Source: Verrucomicrobiia bacterium | Lineage (GTDB): Bacteria > Verrucomicrobiota > Verrucomicrobiia > Verrucomicrobiales > Akkermansiaceae | Assembly: GCA_030432565.1 (NCBI GenBank) | Contig: JAUIGV010000027.1 | Span: 1-64,000 of the forward strand | DNA: 64,000 nt | Reading direction: 5' to 3' | Shown: in pieces, positions 8,341 through 17,604 of the stretch | Layout of the letters: each line of letters opens with the position of its first letter | Position numbering within the stretch: the first letter of the stretch is position 1 | Translations under genes and position numbers: made by a program | Notes under the pieces: model-generated | Databases searched by the model: none | The model's input: only the letters and a program-made list of their open reading frames with translations | What the model was told of the DNA's origin: nothing

Positions 8341-10896
8341 CTACTTCACGCCAACCTCTGCGAGGCGATTGACGGCCCACTGATAGCCTTCCCTGATCTC
8401 CAGTTGATCACCTTCATCACGCGCCAATTCCTGCCAGTATCGTTTGCATTCCTGAAGGTAGATAATGGCGTCTTCCCGCTTGTTCCTGAGATCGGAAGCA
8501 TGACCGAGATCACCGCAAAGGTAGGCCAGGGACTTACGCACCTCGGAAGGACGTGGCTGTTTCATGGCAGGATTTTTTAGAAGCGCCTTCAGTTCATGGT
8601 GAGCTTCCGCACCGAGCCTGAGTTCTTCGTCACCGCTTCCCTGCCGCCCCAGAAGTCCGGAGAGCTGCCACTTTAAGGAAGCCAGCAAATAACGGGCACT
8701 CCAGTTTTCGGGATATTCTTTCACGCCCTTCCCGAGTACCGCGATCTCTTTCGATAGAAGACTCTGGGCTTCGGTTAATTTCCCCTCGTCCCGAAGAGCG
8801 GTCGCGATGATCCCCCTCTGTGAGGCAAGATCAATGGCGACTCTAAAGTCGCCGGGCATTTTACTTTGAAGCGCTGTGAGACTTGTGACGCCTTCCCTTG
8901 CCAACTTCTCCGCCCCAAATGAATCTCCTTGTTGCCACAACGAGACCGCCCGGGCCGCTTTTGCGGAAGCAATTTGATATTGAATCTCCGGAGCCGGATT
9001 TTCCTGCTTTTTGGCCAAAGCAACAAAAGCGGCCGCAGCTTCACCCCGGAGCTTCGCTGCATTCCCGGGAGAACCTTCACCTTCTGCGGCAAGAGCGGCC
9101 GTAAGGAAGCGTCGCCCAACGATTAAGCCGATTGTAGTATTTGCAGGGTAGAGTTTTTCGAGCTCTTGAAATCCCTTCAAGCTATCGAGATAGGCCGCCA
9201 AGGCTCCCGCTCCATCGCCGGTCGCTTCGGCGAGGCGGGCTTTCACAAGATCCAAGGCTGCTTTTGCGCGGAGTCGGCGGTGGTCGTCGCCTTGGTAGGC
9301 ATCCAGAATTCCAGCCTCATGCCTGCCGAGAAGGCCTTTCAATTCGGATGGTTTTTGTTTCGAAGCCAGCAGCAAGTTCCGGAGTCGTGCCCTCGCCGCC
9401 AGCTCGGGAGGCAATTTTGGATCATCGATCGCTTCCTTGAGCCAGTTCCCGCCTTTTTCCAAGTCACCCATCGCGAGGGCCAGCTCGGCGCGGCGCAGTT
9501 TCAAAATGCTAGCCTGCTCTGCAAGTCCGGGCCTGGCAGACAATCCTTTGAGCTGTTTCCCGACCTCCGCAAGAAGTGACTCGAGTCTTGCCGTCCTCCC
9601 TTCGAGGACAGGCAATCCCTCGATGCCTTCCTCCAGGACCCAGTTGAAAAGCTTTTCGTTCGTGTCCTGGGCCGACCGCAGTTCATCGCTCGCGAGGCTC
9701 TTCTCCCGGGCCAGTGCAGTTTCGGCCAATTCCTTTGCGGCAATGGCGATACTTTCTGACTGGAAAGCCGCCTCCCGTTGATTGGTCAAATCGGACACTT
9801 TCGCTTCGGCACCTTCCCGATAGTCAGCTAACAATTCTTTTGCCTTCTTCGCCTCCTGCACTTTCAGAAATTGAGTCACGCCCCAGCCACCTGCCAGAGC
9901 GAGAGCGATCAAGGAAGTGGTGGCGAAACACCTCGAGGCACGCCGTCGTTTTTGGTCGGCTTGCTTCTTTAGGAATTCGAGACGGTCCCGCTCCTTCTTT
10001 TGAGCCAGTTCGATCTCGATCGCCCCAAACCGGCGGGCGACCTCCCGCATGTTGAACGGGCGACTCCGCGGATCAAGCTGAAGGCAGGAATCAATGATGG
10101 CGCGAAAGGCCTTCTCCTTTTCATCGGCGGCTTCATCGGGCCAATAGACACCGGGCTGTTCCTCCAAACCTGCGGCAATGCCCTCGTGATCGGCATCAAT
10201 TTCAAACCGCTGGTTTTCGCCGGGAGGCGGAGAAACCGACTGGAAAAGATCATTTGATCGTGGAAAGGCTCCGGTCAGCAAGCGATAGGCAAGAACACCA
10301 AAAGCATAAACATCCCAACGATATCCGGCCTCGCCTTCGTAGCCCTGCGGAGAGCGAAGTTGCTCGGGCGGAGAATAAAGAAGCGCATCGCTATAATTCG
10401 CGCGATGAACCCCGGGCATCAACCCGCTCGCGAAATCAGCAAGGAGAGGTAATCCATCCTGCCCCAGAAAGATATTTCCGGGCTTGAGATTTCCGTGCGC
10501 CACCCGGGCCGAGTGGAGCTTGGCAAGAGCCGACGCCAAGTTTTGCAGAAACGGCCAGGTCGAGTCGCTTTTCAGGTATTGGTTGAAAGCAAGTTGGAGA
10601 GTGCTCGATTCGACCGAGCTTTCATCGGGCGCGCTCCCAGTCAACAAGTCCATGATGACACAAGCGGGCCTGGCATCCAAAGCCTGCGCGGTAATTGGAA
10701 CGATGGCGCCCTGGGCTCCGGCTTCGAGAACCCGGTGGATGCGATCGGCGAGCAAGCCCGGATTGGAAGACATGCTGTCGAAGACCTTGATCGCACAGCG
10801 GGAGCCGTCGTCACGGGTGGCCAGATAGACGACACCAGCGGCCCCCGAACCAATCTCGGCCTGAATCTGGTATCCTTGGATTTGGGGAGCTTCCAT
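8341..10896 (-). CDS. membrane-anchored Ser/Thr pseudokinase with helical-repeat C-terminus
   Basis: 851 residues. The N-terminal 290 residues are a Hanks-type kinase fold: glycine loop GSGAAG at 17-22 and the VAIK-type lysine K37. The catalytic loop reads HGNLKPGN (134-141) instead of HRDLKPEN, and the DFG motif reads DFA (154-156). With the catalytic Asp replaced by Asn and the metal-loop Gly by Ala, phosphotransfer is doubtful, so I call it a probable pseudokinase. A Lys/Arg-rich juxtamembrane stretch precedes a transmembrane helix (about 322-344), a short coiled coil and some 450 residues of TPR-like helices that should lie in the periplasm. It is divergent from the DUF1501-PPC-cytochrome-WD40 operon. 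A role in sensing or scaffolding for the flanking exported systems is inference. Confidence 0.85.
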   Translation of the reverse strand: MEAPQIQGYQIQAEIGSGAAGVVYLATRDDGSRCAIKVFDSMSSNPGLLADRIHRVLEAGAQGAIVPITAQALDARPACVIMDLLTGSAPDESSVESSTLQLAFNQYLKSDSTWPFLQNLASALAKLHSARVAHGNLKPGNIFLGQDGLPLLADFASGLMPGVHRANYSDALLYSPPEQLRSPQGYEGEAGYRWDVYAFGVLAYRLLTGAFPRSNDLFQSVSPPPGENQRFEIDADHEGIAAGLEEQPGVYWPDEAADEKEKAFRAIIDSCLQLDPRSRPFNMREVARRFGAIEIELAQKKERDRLEFLKKQADQKRRRASRCFATTSLIALALAGGWGVTQFLKVQEAKKAKELLADYREGAEAKVSDLTNQREAAFQSESIAIAAKELAETALAREKSLASDELRSAQDTNEKLFNWVLEEGIEGLPVLEGRTARLESLLAEVGKQLKGLSARPGLAEQASILKLRRAELALAMGDLEKGGNWLKEAIDDPKLPPELAARARLRNLLLASKQKPSELKGLLGRHEAGILDAYQGDDHRRLRAKAALDLVKARLAEATGDGAGALAAYLDSLKGFQELEKLYPANTTIGLIVGRRFLTAALAAEGEGSPGNAAKLRGEAAAAFVALAKKQENPAPEIQYQIASAKAARAVSLWQQGDSFGAEKLAREGVTSLTALQSKMPGDFRVAIDLASQRGIIATALRDEGKLTEAQSLLSKEIAVLGKGVKEYPENWSARYLLASLKWQLSGLLGRQGSGDEELRLGAEAHHELKALLKNPAMKQPRPSEVRKSLAYLCGDLGHASDLRNKREDAIIYLQECKRYWQELARDEGDQLEIREGYQWAVNRLAEVGVK

Positions 10897-11028
10897 CGTC
10901 GTTTGCGACCAGAAGTCTGTCCATCCGAACAGAAATGTCCAGCCCCCGAAAATGAGTCATTTTTTTTAGGAAGAATTGATTAAAAAATCTAAACCGTTCC
11001 GTAAAAAAAGCAGCTATACCATCAAACT

Positions 11029-12360
11029 ATGAAAGAACGCTGCCCCGGCAATCCCTTTGCCAATGACTTCTCCCGCCGTGGATTCCTCCACGTCGGCCTG
11101 CTCGGAGGCCTCGGCCTCTCCCTTCCCCAATTTCTCTCCATGGAGGCCAAAGCGCAACAAAAGCACTACAAAACCCGTGAAGGTGTTGCCAAATCGGTGA
11201 TCCAGATCTTCCTCCCCGGCGGAATGGCCCACCAGGAATCCTGGGATCCCAAGCCCTATGCTCCAACCGAATACCGTGGGCCCTTTGGCACCATCGACAC
11301 CTCAATCAAAGGGATCAAATTCAGTGAGAATCTAAAGCACACCGCCAAAATAGCCGATAAGATGACCATCATTCGGTCCATGGCTCACGGCGAGGCGGCT
11401 CATGAGCGTGGAACCCACAACATGTTTACCGGTTACAAACCCTCTCCCGCGCTCGAATACCCGGCGATGGGATCGGTGGTGGCTCACGAATTGGGGCCCC
11501 GTAACAATCTCCCCCCTTATGTTTGTGTCCCATCGGTTCCCAATGAATTCGCCAACTCCGGATACCTTTCATCGGCATTTGGACCATTTGCAATTGGTTC
11601 GGAACCATCCCGCGGGGATTTCAAAGTGCGTGACCTTAATATGCCCGGCGGCGTCGATGATGCCCGCTTTGAGCGCCGCCGCAGCCTGCTGGAGACGGTT
11701 GATCACCACTTCAAGACGATCGAAGAGTCGGATGCCCTCGATTCGATGGATGCCTTCTACCAGCATGCTTACAAATTGATCTCCTCGCAGGAGGCCCGCG
11801 AAGCCTTCAATCTCAAAGCCGAGCCGGAAGCGGTCCGGAATCGCTACGGGATGAACACCCCCGGACAAAGGATGCTTCTGGCGCGCCGCCTGGTGGAAGC
11901 AGGCACGCGCTTCGTTTCACTCACCGCCGGTGGTTGGGATCACCACGACAATATCAAAAATGGAATCCAACAGCAGCTTCCTCCGGTCGACCAAGCCATC
12001 GCGGCCCTCATTTCCGATCTTGATGAGCGGGGACTCCTTGACTCCACCCTTGTGATGGTCACTTCGGAATTTGGCCGCACCCCGAAAATCAATGGAACCG
12101 GTGGTCGCGACCACTGGCCACGCGTCTTCTCGGTCGGACTTGCTGGTGGTGGAATGCATCGCGGACTTGTGCACGGAATGTCCGATGCCCTTGGCGGCGA
12201 GCCCGAGGAAGACATGGTTGGCATCGAAGACTTGGCCACCACCGTCTACAATCAGCTGGGGATCACCGGCGACAAAGAGCTCATGGCTCCCGGAGACCGC
12301 CCGATCGAGATCGTCGATGGAGGTCGCATCGTCGATGAAATCCTGGCCAAGAAAGCCTAA
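11029..12360 (+). CDS. DUF1501 family exported protein
   Basis: 443 residues with a twin-arginine leader (SRRGFLHVGLLGGLG) ending near 'AKAQQK'. Hallmarks of DUF1501 are 'IQIFLPGGMAHQESWDPK', 'GGWDHHDN', 'VMVTSEFGRTPKINGTGGRDHW' and the C-terminal 'GDRPIEIVDGG'. It is first in a plus-strand run of four closely spaced genes (four bases to the PPC-domain gene). It is a different subfamily from the DUF1501 at 2873-4348, being shorter and containing the SEFGRTP variant. The role is unknown; the sulfatase-like fold suggests a hydrolase. It diverges from the kinase-like gene across a 132-bp A/T-rich gap that should contain both promoters. Confidence 0.92.
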   Translation: MKERCPGNPFANDFSRRGFLHVGLLGGLGLSLPQFLSMEAKAQQKHYKTREGVAKSVIQIFLPGGMAHQESWDPKPYAPTEYRGPFGTIDTSIKGIKFSENLKHTAKIADKMTIIRSMAHGEAAHERGTHNMFTGYKPSPALEYPAMGSVVAHELGPRNNLPPYVCVPSVPNEFANSGYLSSAFGPFAIGSEPSRGDFKVRDLNMPGGVDDARFERRRSLLETVDHHFKTIEESDALDSMDAFYQHAYKLISSQEAREAFNLKAEPEAVRNRYGMNTPGQRMLLARRLVEAGTRFVSLTAGGWDHHDNIKNGIQQQLPPVDQAIAALISDLDERGLLDSTLVMVTSEFGRTPKINGTGGRDHWPRVFSVGLAGGGMHRGLVHGMSDALGGEPEEDMVGIEDLATTVYNQLGITGDKELMAPGDRPIEIVDGGRIVDEILAKKA

Positions 12361-12364
12361 GCTA

Positions 12365-14803
12365 ATGATCGCCATGGCTCGCGCGCTGATCTTGTTTTTG
12401 TTCTCTTCCCTTTTTGCCAACGGCTTCAGCCCCGAACTGTCGCGGGTTGAACCCCGTGGCGGCAAGCTTGGTTCCGAGATTGAAATCCGACTCTACGGCA
12501 AGCGATTGAAGGATCCGCAGGAACTCTTGCTCTACCACGAGGGCCTGACGGTGAAATCCCTCGCCCCCGGGAAGGATGACAACAGTGTGATGGCAGTCAT
12601 TGCCATCGCTCCGGATGCGCCTCTGGGCGAACACCCGATGAGGCTGCGCTGCAAAGGCGGGCTCACCTACATGCGCACATTCTGGGTAGGGCAGTTCCCA
12701 ACGGTCATGGAAGCCCGGTCCGAGGACAACACCAAGGATCTCAACGACACCTTTCTGGAGCCGCAAAAAGTCGATCTCAATGTCACCGTCCAAGGGGTCG
12801 CCGACCGGGAAGACGACGACTATTATCAGGTGCAGTGCAAAAAAGGCCAACGACTTTCGGTCGAGGTCGAAGCAATGCGCCTGGGGCGTGTGATGTTCGA
12901 TCCCTATGTCGCGATTCTCGACAAGAATCGATTCGAACTCGCCGTCAATGATGATTCCCCTCTGTTAAAACGAGACTGTGCGGCTTCGATTATCGTTCCC
13001 GAAGATGGCCCTTACACTGTCGTGATCCGGGAGTCCTCATACGAAGGAAATCCGGCTTCGCAATACCGCATGCATATCGGCAGCTTCCCCCGTCCGCGTG
13101 CCGTTTTCCCACCCGCCGCGAAGCCCGGCGAGGAGATCGAATTCACCTTCATCGGCGACGCAAAAGGTGATTTAAAGAAGAGAATTAAGGTTGGCAATCA
13201 ACCCTTTGACGCCTTTGTTGAAGACGGCGGACAGAGTTCCCCATCCGGCAATAGCGTTCATGTTTCCGCTCTCGATTACATCAACGAGGTCGAGCCCAAC
13301 GAAAATTACAAGCAGGCATTTCCGGCAGAAAATCCACCAAAGGCCCCTGTTGCTTTTCATGGAATCCTGTCGAGCGCAGATGACAGGGATTGGTTTCGCT
13401 TTCAGGCCAAGAAGGGCGAGAGACTGCGTTTTCAGGTTTTAGCCCGACACCTTCGGTCACCTCTCGATAGCGTGATCTCAATACGTCAGGCGGCGGACAA
13501 CAAATACCTCGTCGCGAACGACGACCAGACCGGCGGTATTCCCGACAGTCGCCTCGATTACGAAATTCCAGCCGACGGGGAATACGTCCTTGAGGTTCGC
13601 GACCAACTTAAGCGTGGCGGGCCGGATTTCGTCTATCGCGTCGAAATTCAAAACCGTGCCCCGGCGATTTCCGCGACTCTTCCCGCGGCTGACCGGGTCG
13701 ACACCCAGAAGCACAAGATGATTCATATTCCACGAGGAAATCGTCTCGCTTTTGCCCCCAACATCGCCCGCTCCAACATCGGTTGCGACATCGACTTTCA
13801 CGCCCCCAACCTTCCGCAGGGTGTCTCGGCAACCTCCCATACCGTTCCACGCAGTTTGAGTAGCTTTCCAGTTTTATTTGAAGCGAAAGCAGACGCGCCG
13901 ATCGCCGGGGGGCTTTATTCCTTCGAAATCGAAGACCCAAAAACAAAACTCAGGGGTCCATTCACCGAAAAGATCTCGCACCTCTACGTGAACAATCAAG
14001 GCGATTACCAGGTTACCGATACCGAAAAGATCTCGGTCGCGGTGATTGAAGAGGCTCCCTTCCATCTGGAGTTATTTACTCCTCCAGTTCCTCTTGTTCG
14101 TAATGGCACCATGACCCTCAAAGTCACCGCCAAACGCGCGAAGGATTTCACGAAGAGGATTAAGGTGAGACTCCCCTGGAAGCCACCCGGGATTGGAGCT
14201 CCGAACGAGGTCGACATCCCCGAGGGTAAGAACGAAGTGAACCTCGTTCTCAATGCCAATGGTGATGCTCCCGTCCAGGACTGGAAGATTCTCGTCACTG
14301 GTGAAGCAATCACCGATCAGGGAACTGTCCGGGTTTCCTCGCAGTTTGCAGACCTCAAGGTTTCCGAACCCTTCGTCAACCTCACAATTGCCATGGCTGC
14401 AACCAACCCGGGGAAAAACACCAGTGTGATCGCTTCGGTTGAACACCTCGAACCCTTCCCCGGTGAGGCCCGGGTCATCCTTCAAGCTCTCCCCCACGGA
14501 GTGAAATCCGACGAGAAAAAGATCACCACCGAATCCGGCGAAATCACCTTTCCACTGGAGGTGGCCGAGGACGCCCGTAAGGGAAAGCATTCCAATCTTT
14601 TCTGTCAGGTCATCATTACCAAAGACGGCCACCCGATTCCACACAACGTAGGCCACGGAGGCACCTTGCGAATCGACCCACCACCGCCTGCCCCCAAAAA
14701 GAAACCGGCAACGGAGACCACTCCGGTCAAAACAGAGAAAAAAGAAGAGCCCAAGAAGCCCCTCTCACGCCTCGAACAACTTCGCCAGTCCCAAAACCAA
14801 TGA
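12365..14803 (+). CDS. exported protein with two PPC (pre-peptidase C-terminal) domains
   Basis: 812 residues from ATG 12365, starting with a signal peptide ('ARALILFLFSSLFANG'). The frame is open further upstream but overlaps the preceding gene. The order is an IPT/TIG-like beta domain ('SRVEPRGGKLGSEIEIRLYGK'), a first PPC domain ('DDYYQVQCKKGQRLSVEVEA...YTVVIRESSY'), a second PPC domain ('DRDWFRFQAKKGERLRF...YVLEVRDQLKRGG'), further beta-sandwich sequence and a Lys/Pro/Glu-rich tail. PPC domains usually occur on secreted proteins, where they aid export or binding. There is no peptidase domain here. Its stop overlaps the next ATG by ATGA, showing tight coupling to the cytochrome gene. In such operons this protein is a constant, uncharacterised partner. 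Confidence 0.85.
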   Translation: MIAMARALILFLFSSLFANGFSPELSRVEPRGGKLGSEIEIRLYGKRLKDPQELLLYHEGLTVKSLAPGKDDNSVMAVIAIAPDAPLGEHPMRLRCKGGLTYMRTFWVGQFPTVMEARSEDNTKDLNDTFLEPQKVDLNVTVQGVADREDDDYYQVQCKKGQRLSVEVEAMRLGRVMFDPYVAILDKNRFELAVNDDSPLLKRDCAASIIVPEDGPYTVVIRESSYEGNPASQYRMHIGSFPRPRAVFPPAAKPGEEIEFTFIGDAKGDLKKRIKVGNQPFDAFVEDGGQSSPSGNSVHVSALDYINEVEPNENYKQAFPAENPPKAPVAFHGILSSADDRDWFRFQAKKGERLRFQVLARHLRSPLDSVISIRQAADNKYLVANDDQTGGIPDSRLDYEIPADGEYVLEVRDQLKRGGPDFVYRVEIQNRAPAISATLPAADRVDTQKHKMIHIPRGNRLAFAPNIARSNIGCDIDFHAPNLPQGVSATSHTVPRSLSSFPVLFEAKADAPIAGGLYSFEIEDPKTKLRGPFTEKISHLYVNNQGDYQVTDTEKISVAVIEEAPFHLELFTPPVPLVRNGTMTLKVTAKRAKDFTKRIKVRLPWKPPGIGAPNEVDIPEGKNEVNLVLNANGDAPVQDWKILVTGEAITDQGTVRVSSQFADLKVSEPFVNLTIAMAATNPGKNTSVIASVEHLEPFPGEARVILQALPHGVKSDEKKITTESGEITFPLEVAEDARKGKHSNLFCQVIITKDGHPIPHNVGHGGTLRIDPPPPAPKKKPATETTPVKTEKKEEPKKPLSRLEQLRQSQNQ

Positions 14804-17592
14804 AACCCATCACCCCCCTTGTACTCACCGCCCTCACCCTTGGAGCTTCTGCTTCCATCAATGATGTTCGCGACATCTTTGAACATTCCTGCGTGGAATG
14901 CCACAATGCCGACAAGGACAAAGGCGGCCTTCGCATGGACGTGAAAGCGAACTTCCTGGAAGGTGGAGATTCAGGGTCTCCCGTCGACTTGAAAGCACCG
15001 GATAAATCCGAACTTCTTCGCCGGATTCAGCTTCCGCACGATGATGATGAATTCATGCCTCCTTCTTCAAAAAAAGAGGAGCGCAAACCTCTGACCCAGG
15101 AGGAGATTGCACGTATCAAAAACTGGATCACCAGTGGCGCGGAGTGGGATGACAAGATCACTCTCCAGCATCGGGAACGAAGCACCGCGACCGAGGATCA
15201 CTCGGCCCCGGACCCGGATCTGGCTTCGATTGCGGTCTACCCCTCCTCGGTCACTCTGGAAACGAAACGTGATTTCCACCGTCTCATCATTCTCGCGACC
15301 GATAAGAATGCCGTCACCCGCGATGTCACCTCTTCGGTTAAGTTCACCATCGCCGATCCATCACTCACCCGTATCGAAGGCTCGACCCTGCACCCGATCA
15401 AAGACGGCTCGACGACCGTCAAAATCACTTTCAGGGGAAAGGAACTTACCGTCCCGGTCACCGTGAAAGACGCGGCAAAGGATCGTCGGGTCAGCTTTCA
15501 ACAGGACGTTGTCCCCGTCTTCACTGCCTCAGGTTGTAACACCGGCGCCTGCCATGGTTCCGCTCGTGGTCAGGACGGATTTATGATCTCGCTCTTCGGC
15601 TATGATCCCAAGGGTGATTATCACCGTGTCACCCGTGAACTTGCCGGCCGCCGAATCAATCTGGCCCTTCCTGAAGAATCCCTCCTTCTAACCAAGGCAG
15701 TCGGATCGGTTCCACATACCGGTGGCAAGCTCTTCGAAAAGGACTCCCCTTATTACGCGACCCTTCTTGAGTGGATTCAAGATGGTGCCCATTACGATCC
15801 CGAGGAGATTGCACTGCCCGTCAAAATTGAGGTCGAGCCCAAGGAGTTTCTCCTTGAAGGATCAGGCAAGAAAATCCCGCTTACCGTCAAGGCCACCTAC
15901 TCCGATGGCACCGATCGCGATGTCTCGACACTCTCGAGTTACACCTCTTCGAACGACAACTCTGTTTCAATTGATGAAAGTTCCGGGGTGACCAGCTCAA
16001 AGGCCCAGGGAGAAGCCTTCCTCATGGCCCGCTTCCACACTTTCACCGAAGGTTCCATGGCCATCGTGATTCCCGATGGATTGCAATACACGCGTCCCCA
16101 ACTCCCGGAATTCAACTACATCGACAAACATGTTCACGAGAAGCTTCACAAACTACGTATCGTCCCATCCGAAATCTGTTCCGACGAAGTGTTCATCCGA
16201 CGCGTCTACCTCGACATCGTCGGGCTTCTCCCGACCGAGGAGGAACTGAATACGTTTGTCACCGATTCCAATCCAAAGAAACGTGAAGCATTGGTCGACC
16301 AATTGCTGGAGCGAAAGGACTTCACCGAGCTTTGGGTCATGAAGTGGGCCGAGCTTCTGCAGATCCGGACCACTGGAAACAACGGTAACGATGTCACCTA
16401 CAAGTCGGCCCTTCTCTGGTATGAGTGGCTCCGCGGCCAAATCGCCAACAATCGTCCCTTCAACGAGATCGTTCGTGACCTACTCTCGGCAACCGGTGGT
16501 TCCTACGAAAGCCCGGCGACCAACTTCTTTAAATCCGAACAGGACATTAAGAAGCTCACCGAGAATGTCGCCCAGGTTTTCATGGGGACCCGCATTCAAT
16601 GCGCCCAGTGCCACAACCACCCCTTCGATCGCTGGACCATGGATGACTACTATGGCTTCGCCTCGTTCTTCACCCAGGTGAAGCGCAAGCGTGGTGAAGA
16701 CCCGACCGACATGATTATCTACGATGGTGGTGGAGAGATTCAACACCCTGTCACCAAACAAAGTGCCATTCCCACCTACCTTGGTGATGGTCTTGCCGAA
16801 GTGAAGGGCACGACCCGGCGCAAGGCAGTTGCCGAGTGGCTGACCAAGCCCGGAAACCCCTGGTTTGCCAGGAATGTCTCCAATATCATTTGGTCCCACT
16901 TCTTCGGCATTGGGATTGTCGATCCGGTCGATGACGTCCGCATTTCCAATCCCGCCACCAATCCCGCCCTCCTTGAAGCCCTCGGTCAAAAGTTCACCGA
17001 ATACAACTTCGACATGAAACGACTGGTCCGCGATATCTGCACCTCGCGCACCTATCAACTTTCCACCAAGGCGAACGAGACCAACGGAAGCGATGAAACG
17101 AACTTCTCCAAGTCGCGCATTCGCCGACTGCGTGCCGAGGTGCTTCTCGACACTCTGGCGCAAGTCACGGACACCCCGAACAAGTTTCGAGGCCTTCCCC
17201 TTGGATCACGGGCCGTCAACATTGCCGATGGAAATACCTCGACCTACTTCCTGACCACCTTCGGACGTGCCACCCGCAAGACGGTTTGCTCATGCGAAGT
17301 GAAGATGGAGCCCAACCTTTCCCAGGCACTCCACCTCCTTAATGGCGACTCCGTGCACAATCGTATCATTCGGGGGCGGGTCATTAACAAGATGATCGAC
17401 GAGAAAATGCCGCCCGAGGAAATTGTGAAATCACTTTATCGCAAGACTCTTTCCCGGGATCCAAATGAGGCCGAGGTCTCAAAGCTCAACCACACTCTCG
17501 CGAATGCCAGGGAGCCAAAAGAGAAGCTTGTTGTTTTAGAGGACATCTTTTGGGCTCTCCTCAATTCCAAGGAGTATCTCTTCAATCACTAA
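14800..17592 (+). CDS. multihaem-type DUF1549/DUF1553 cytochrome with Ig-like domains
   Basis: 930 residues with a signal peptide. The order is a planctomycete cytochrome motif CVECH near residue 34 with 'FMPP', a BIG2-like Ig domain (about 145-220), a second cytochrome-like motif CNTGACH ('SGCNTGACHGSARGQDGF'), a second BIG2-like domain (about 345-420), DUF1549 (from 'IDKHVHEKLHKLRIVPS') containing CAQCHNHPFDRW, and DUF1553 at the C-terminus. Three CxxCH-type sites (one as CxxxxCH-like CNTGACH) suggest two or three haems. It overlaps the upstream gene (ATGA at 14800) and is followed after 12 bases by the cytochrome-WD40 gene. Predicted to be a periplasmic redox enzyme; substrate unknown. Confidence 0.92.
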   Translation: MKPITPLVLTALTLGASASINDVRDIFEHSCVECHNADKDKGGLRMDVKANFLEGGDSGSPVDLKAPDKSELLRRIQLPHDDDEFMPPSSKKEERKPLTQEEIARIKNWITSGAEWDDKITLQHRERSTATEDHSAPDPDLASIAVYPSSVTLETKRDFHRLIILATDKNAVTRDVTSSVKFTIADPSLTRIEGSTLHPIKDGSTTVKITFRGKELTVPVTVKDAAKDRRVSFQQDVVPVFTASGCNTGACHGSARGQDGFMISLFGYDPKGDYHRVTRELAGRRINLALPEESLLLTKAVGSVPHTGGKLFEKDSPYYATLLEWIQDGAHYDPEEIALPVKIEVEPKEFLLEGSGKKIPLTVKATYSDGTDRDVSTLSSYTSSNDNSVSIDESSGVTSSKAQGEAFLMARFHTFTEGSMAIVIPDGLQYTRPQLPEFNYIDKHVHEKLHKLRIVPSEICSDEVFIRRVYLDIVGLLPTEEELNTFVTDSNPKKREALVDQLLERKDFTELWVMKWAELLQIRTTGNNGNDVTYKSALLWYEWLRGQIANNRPFNEIVRDLLSATGGSYESPATNFFKSEQDIKKLTENVAQVFMGTRIQCAQCHNHPFDRWTMDDYYGFASFFTQVKRKRGEDPTDMIIYDGGGEIQHPVTKQSAIPTYLGDGLAEVKGTTRRKAVAEWLTKPGNPWFARNVSNIIWSHFFGIGIVDPVDDVRISNPATNPALLEALGQKFTEYNFDMKRLVRDICTSRTYQLSTKANETNGSDETNFSKSRIRRLRAEVLLDTLAQVTDTPNKFRGLPLGSRAVNIADGNTSTYFLTTFGRATRKTVCSCEVKMEPNLSQALHLLNGDSVHNRIIRGRVINKMIDEKMPPEEIVKSLYRKTLSRDPNEAEVSKLNHTLANAREPKEKLVVLEDIFWALLNSKEYLFNH

Positions 17593-17604
17593 CCTCCTTT
17601 CAAG

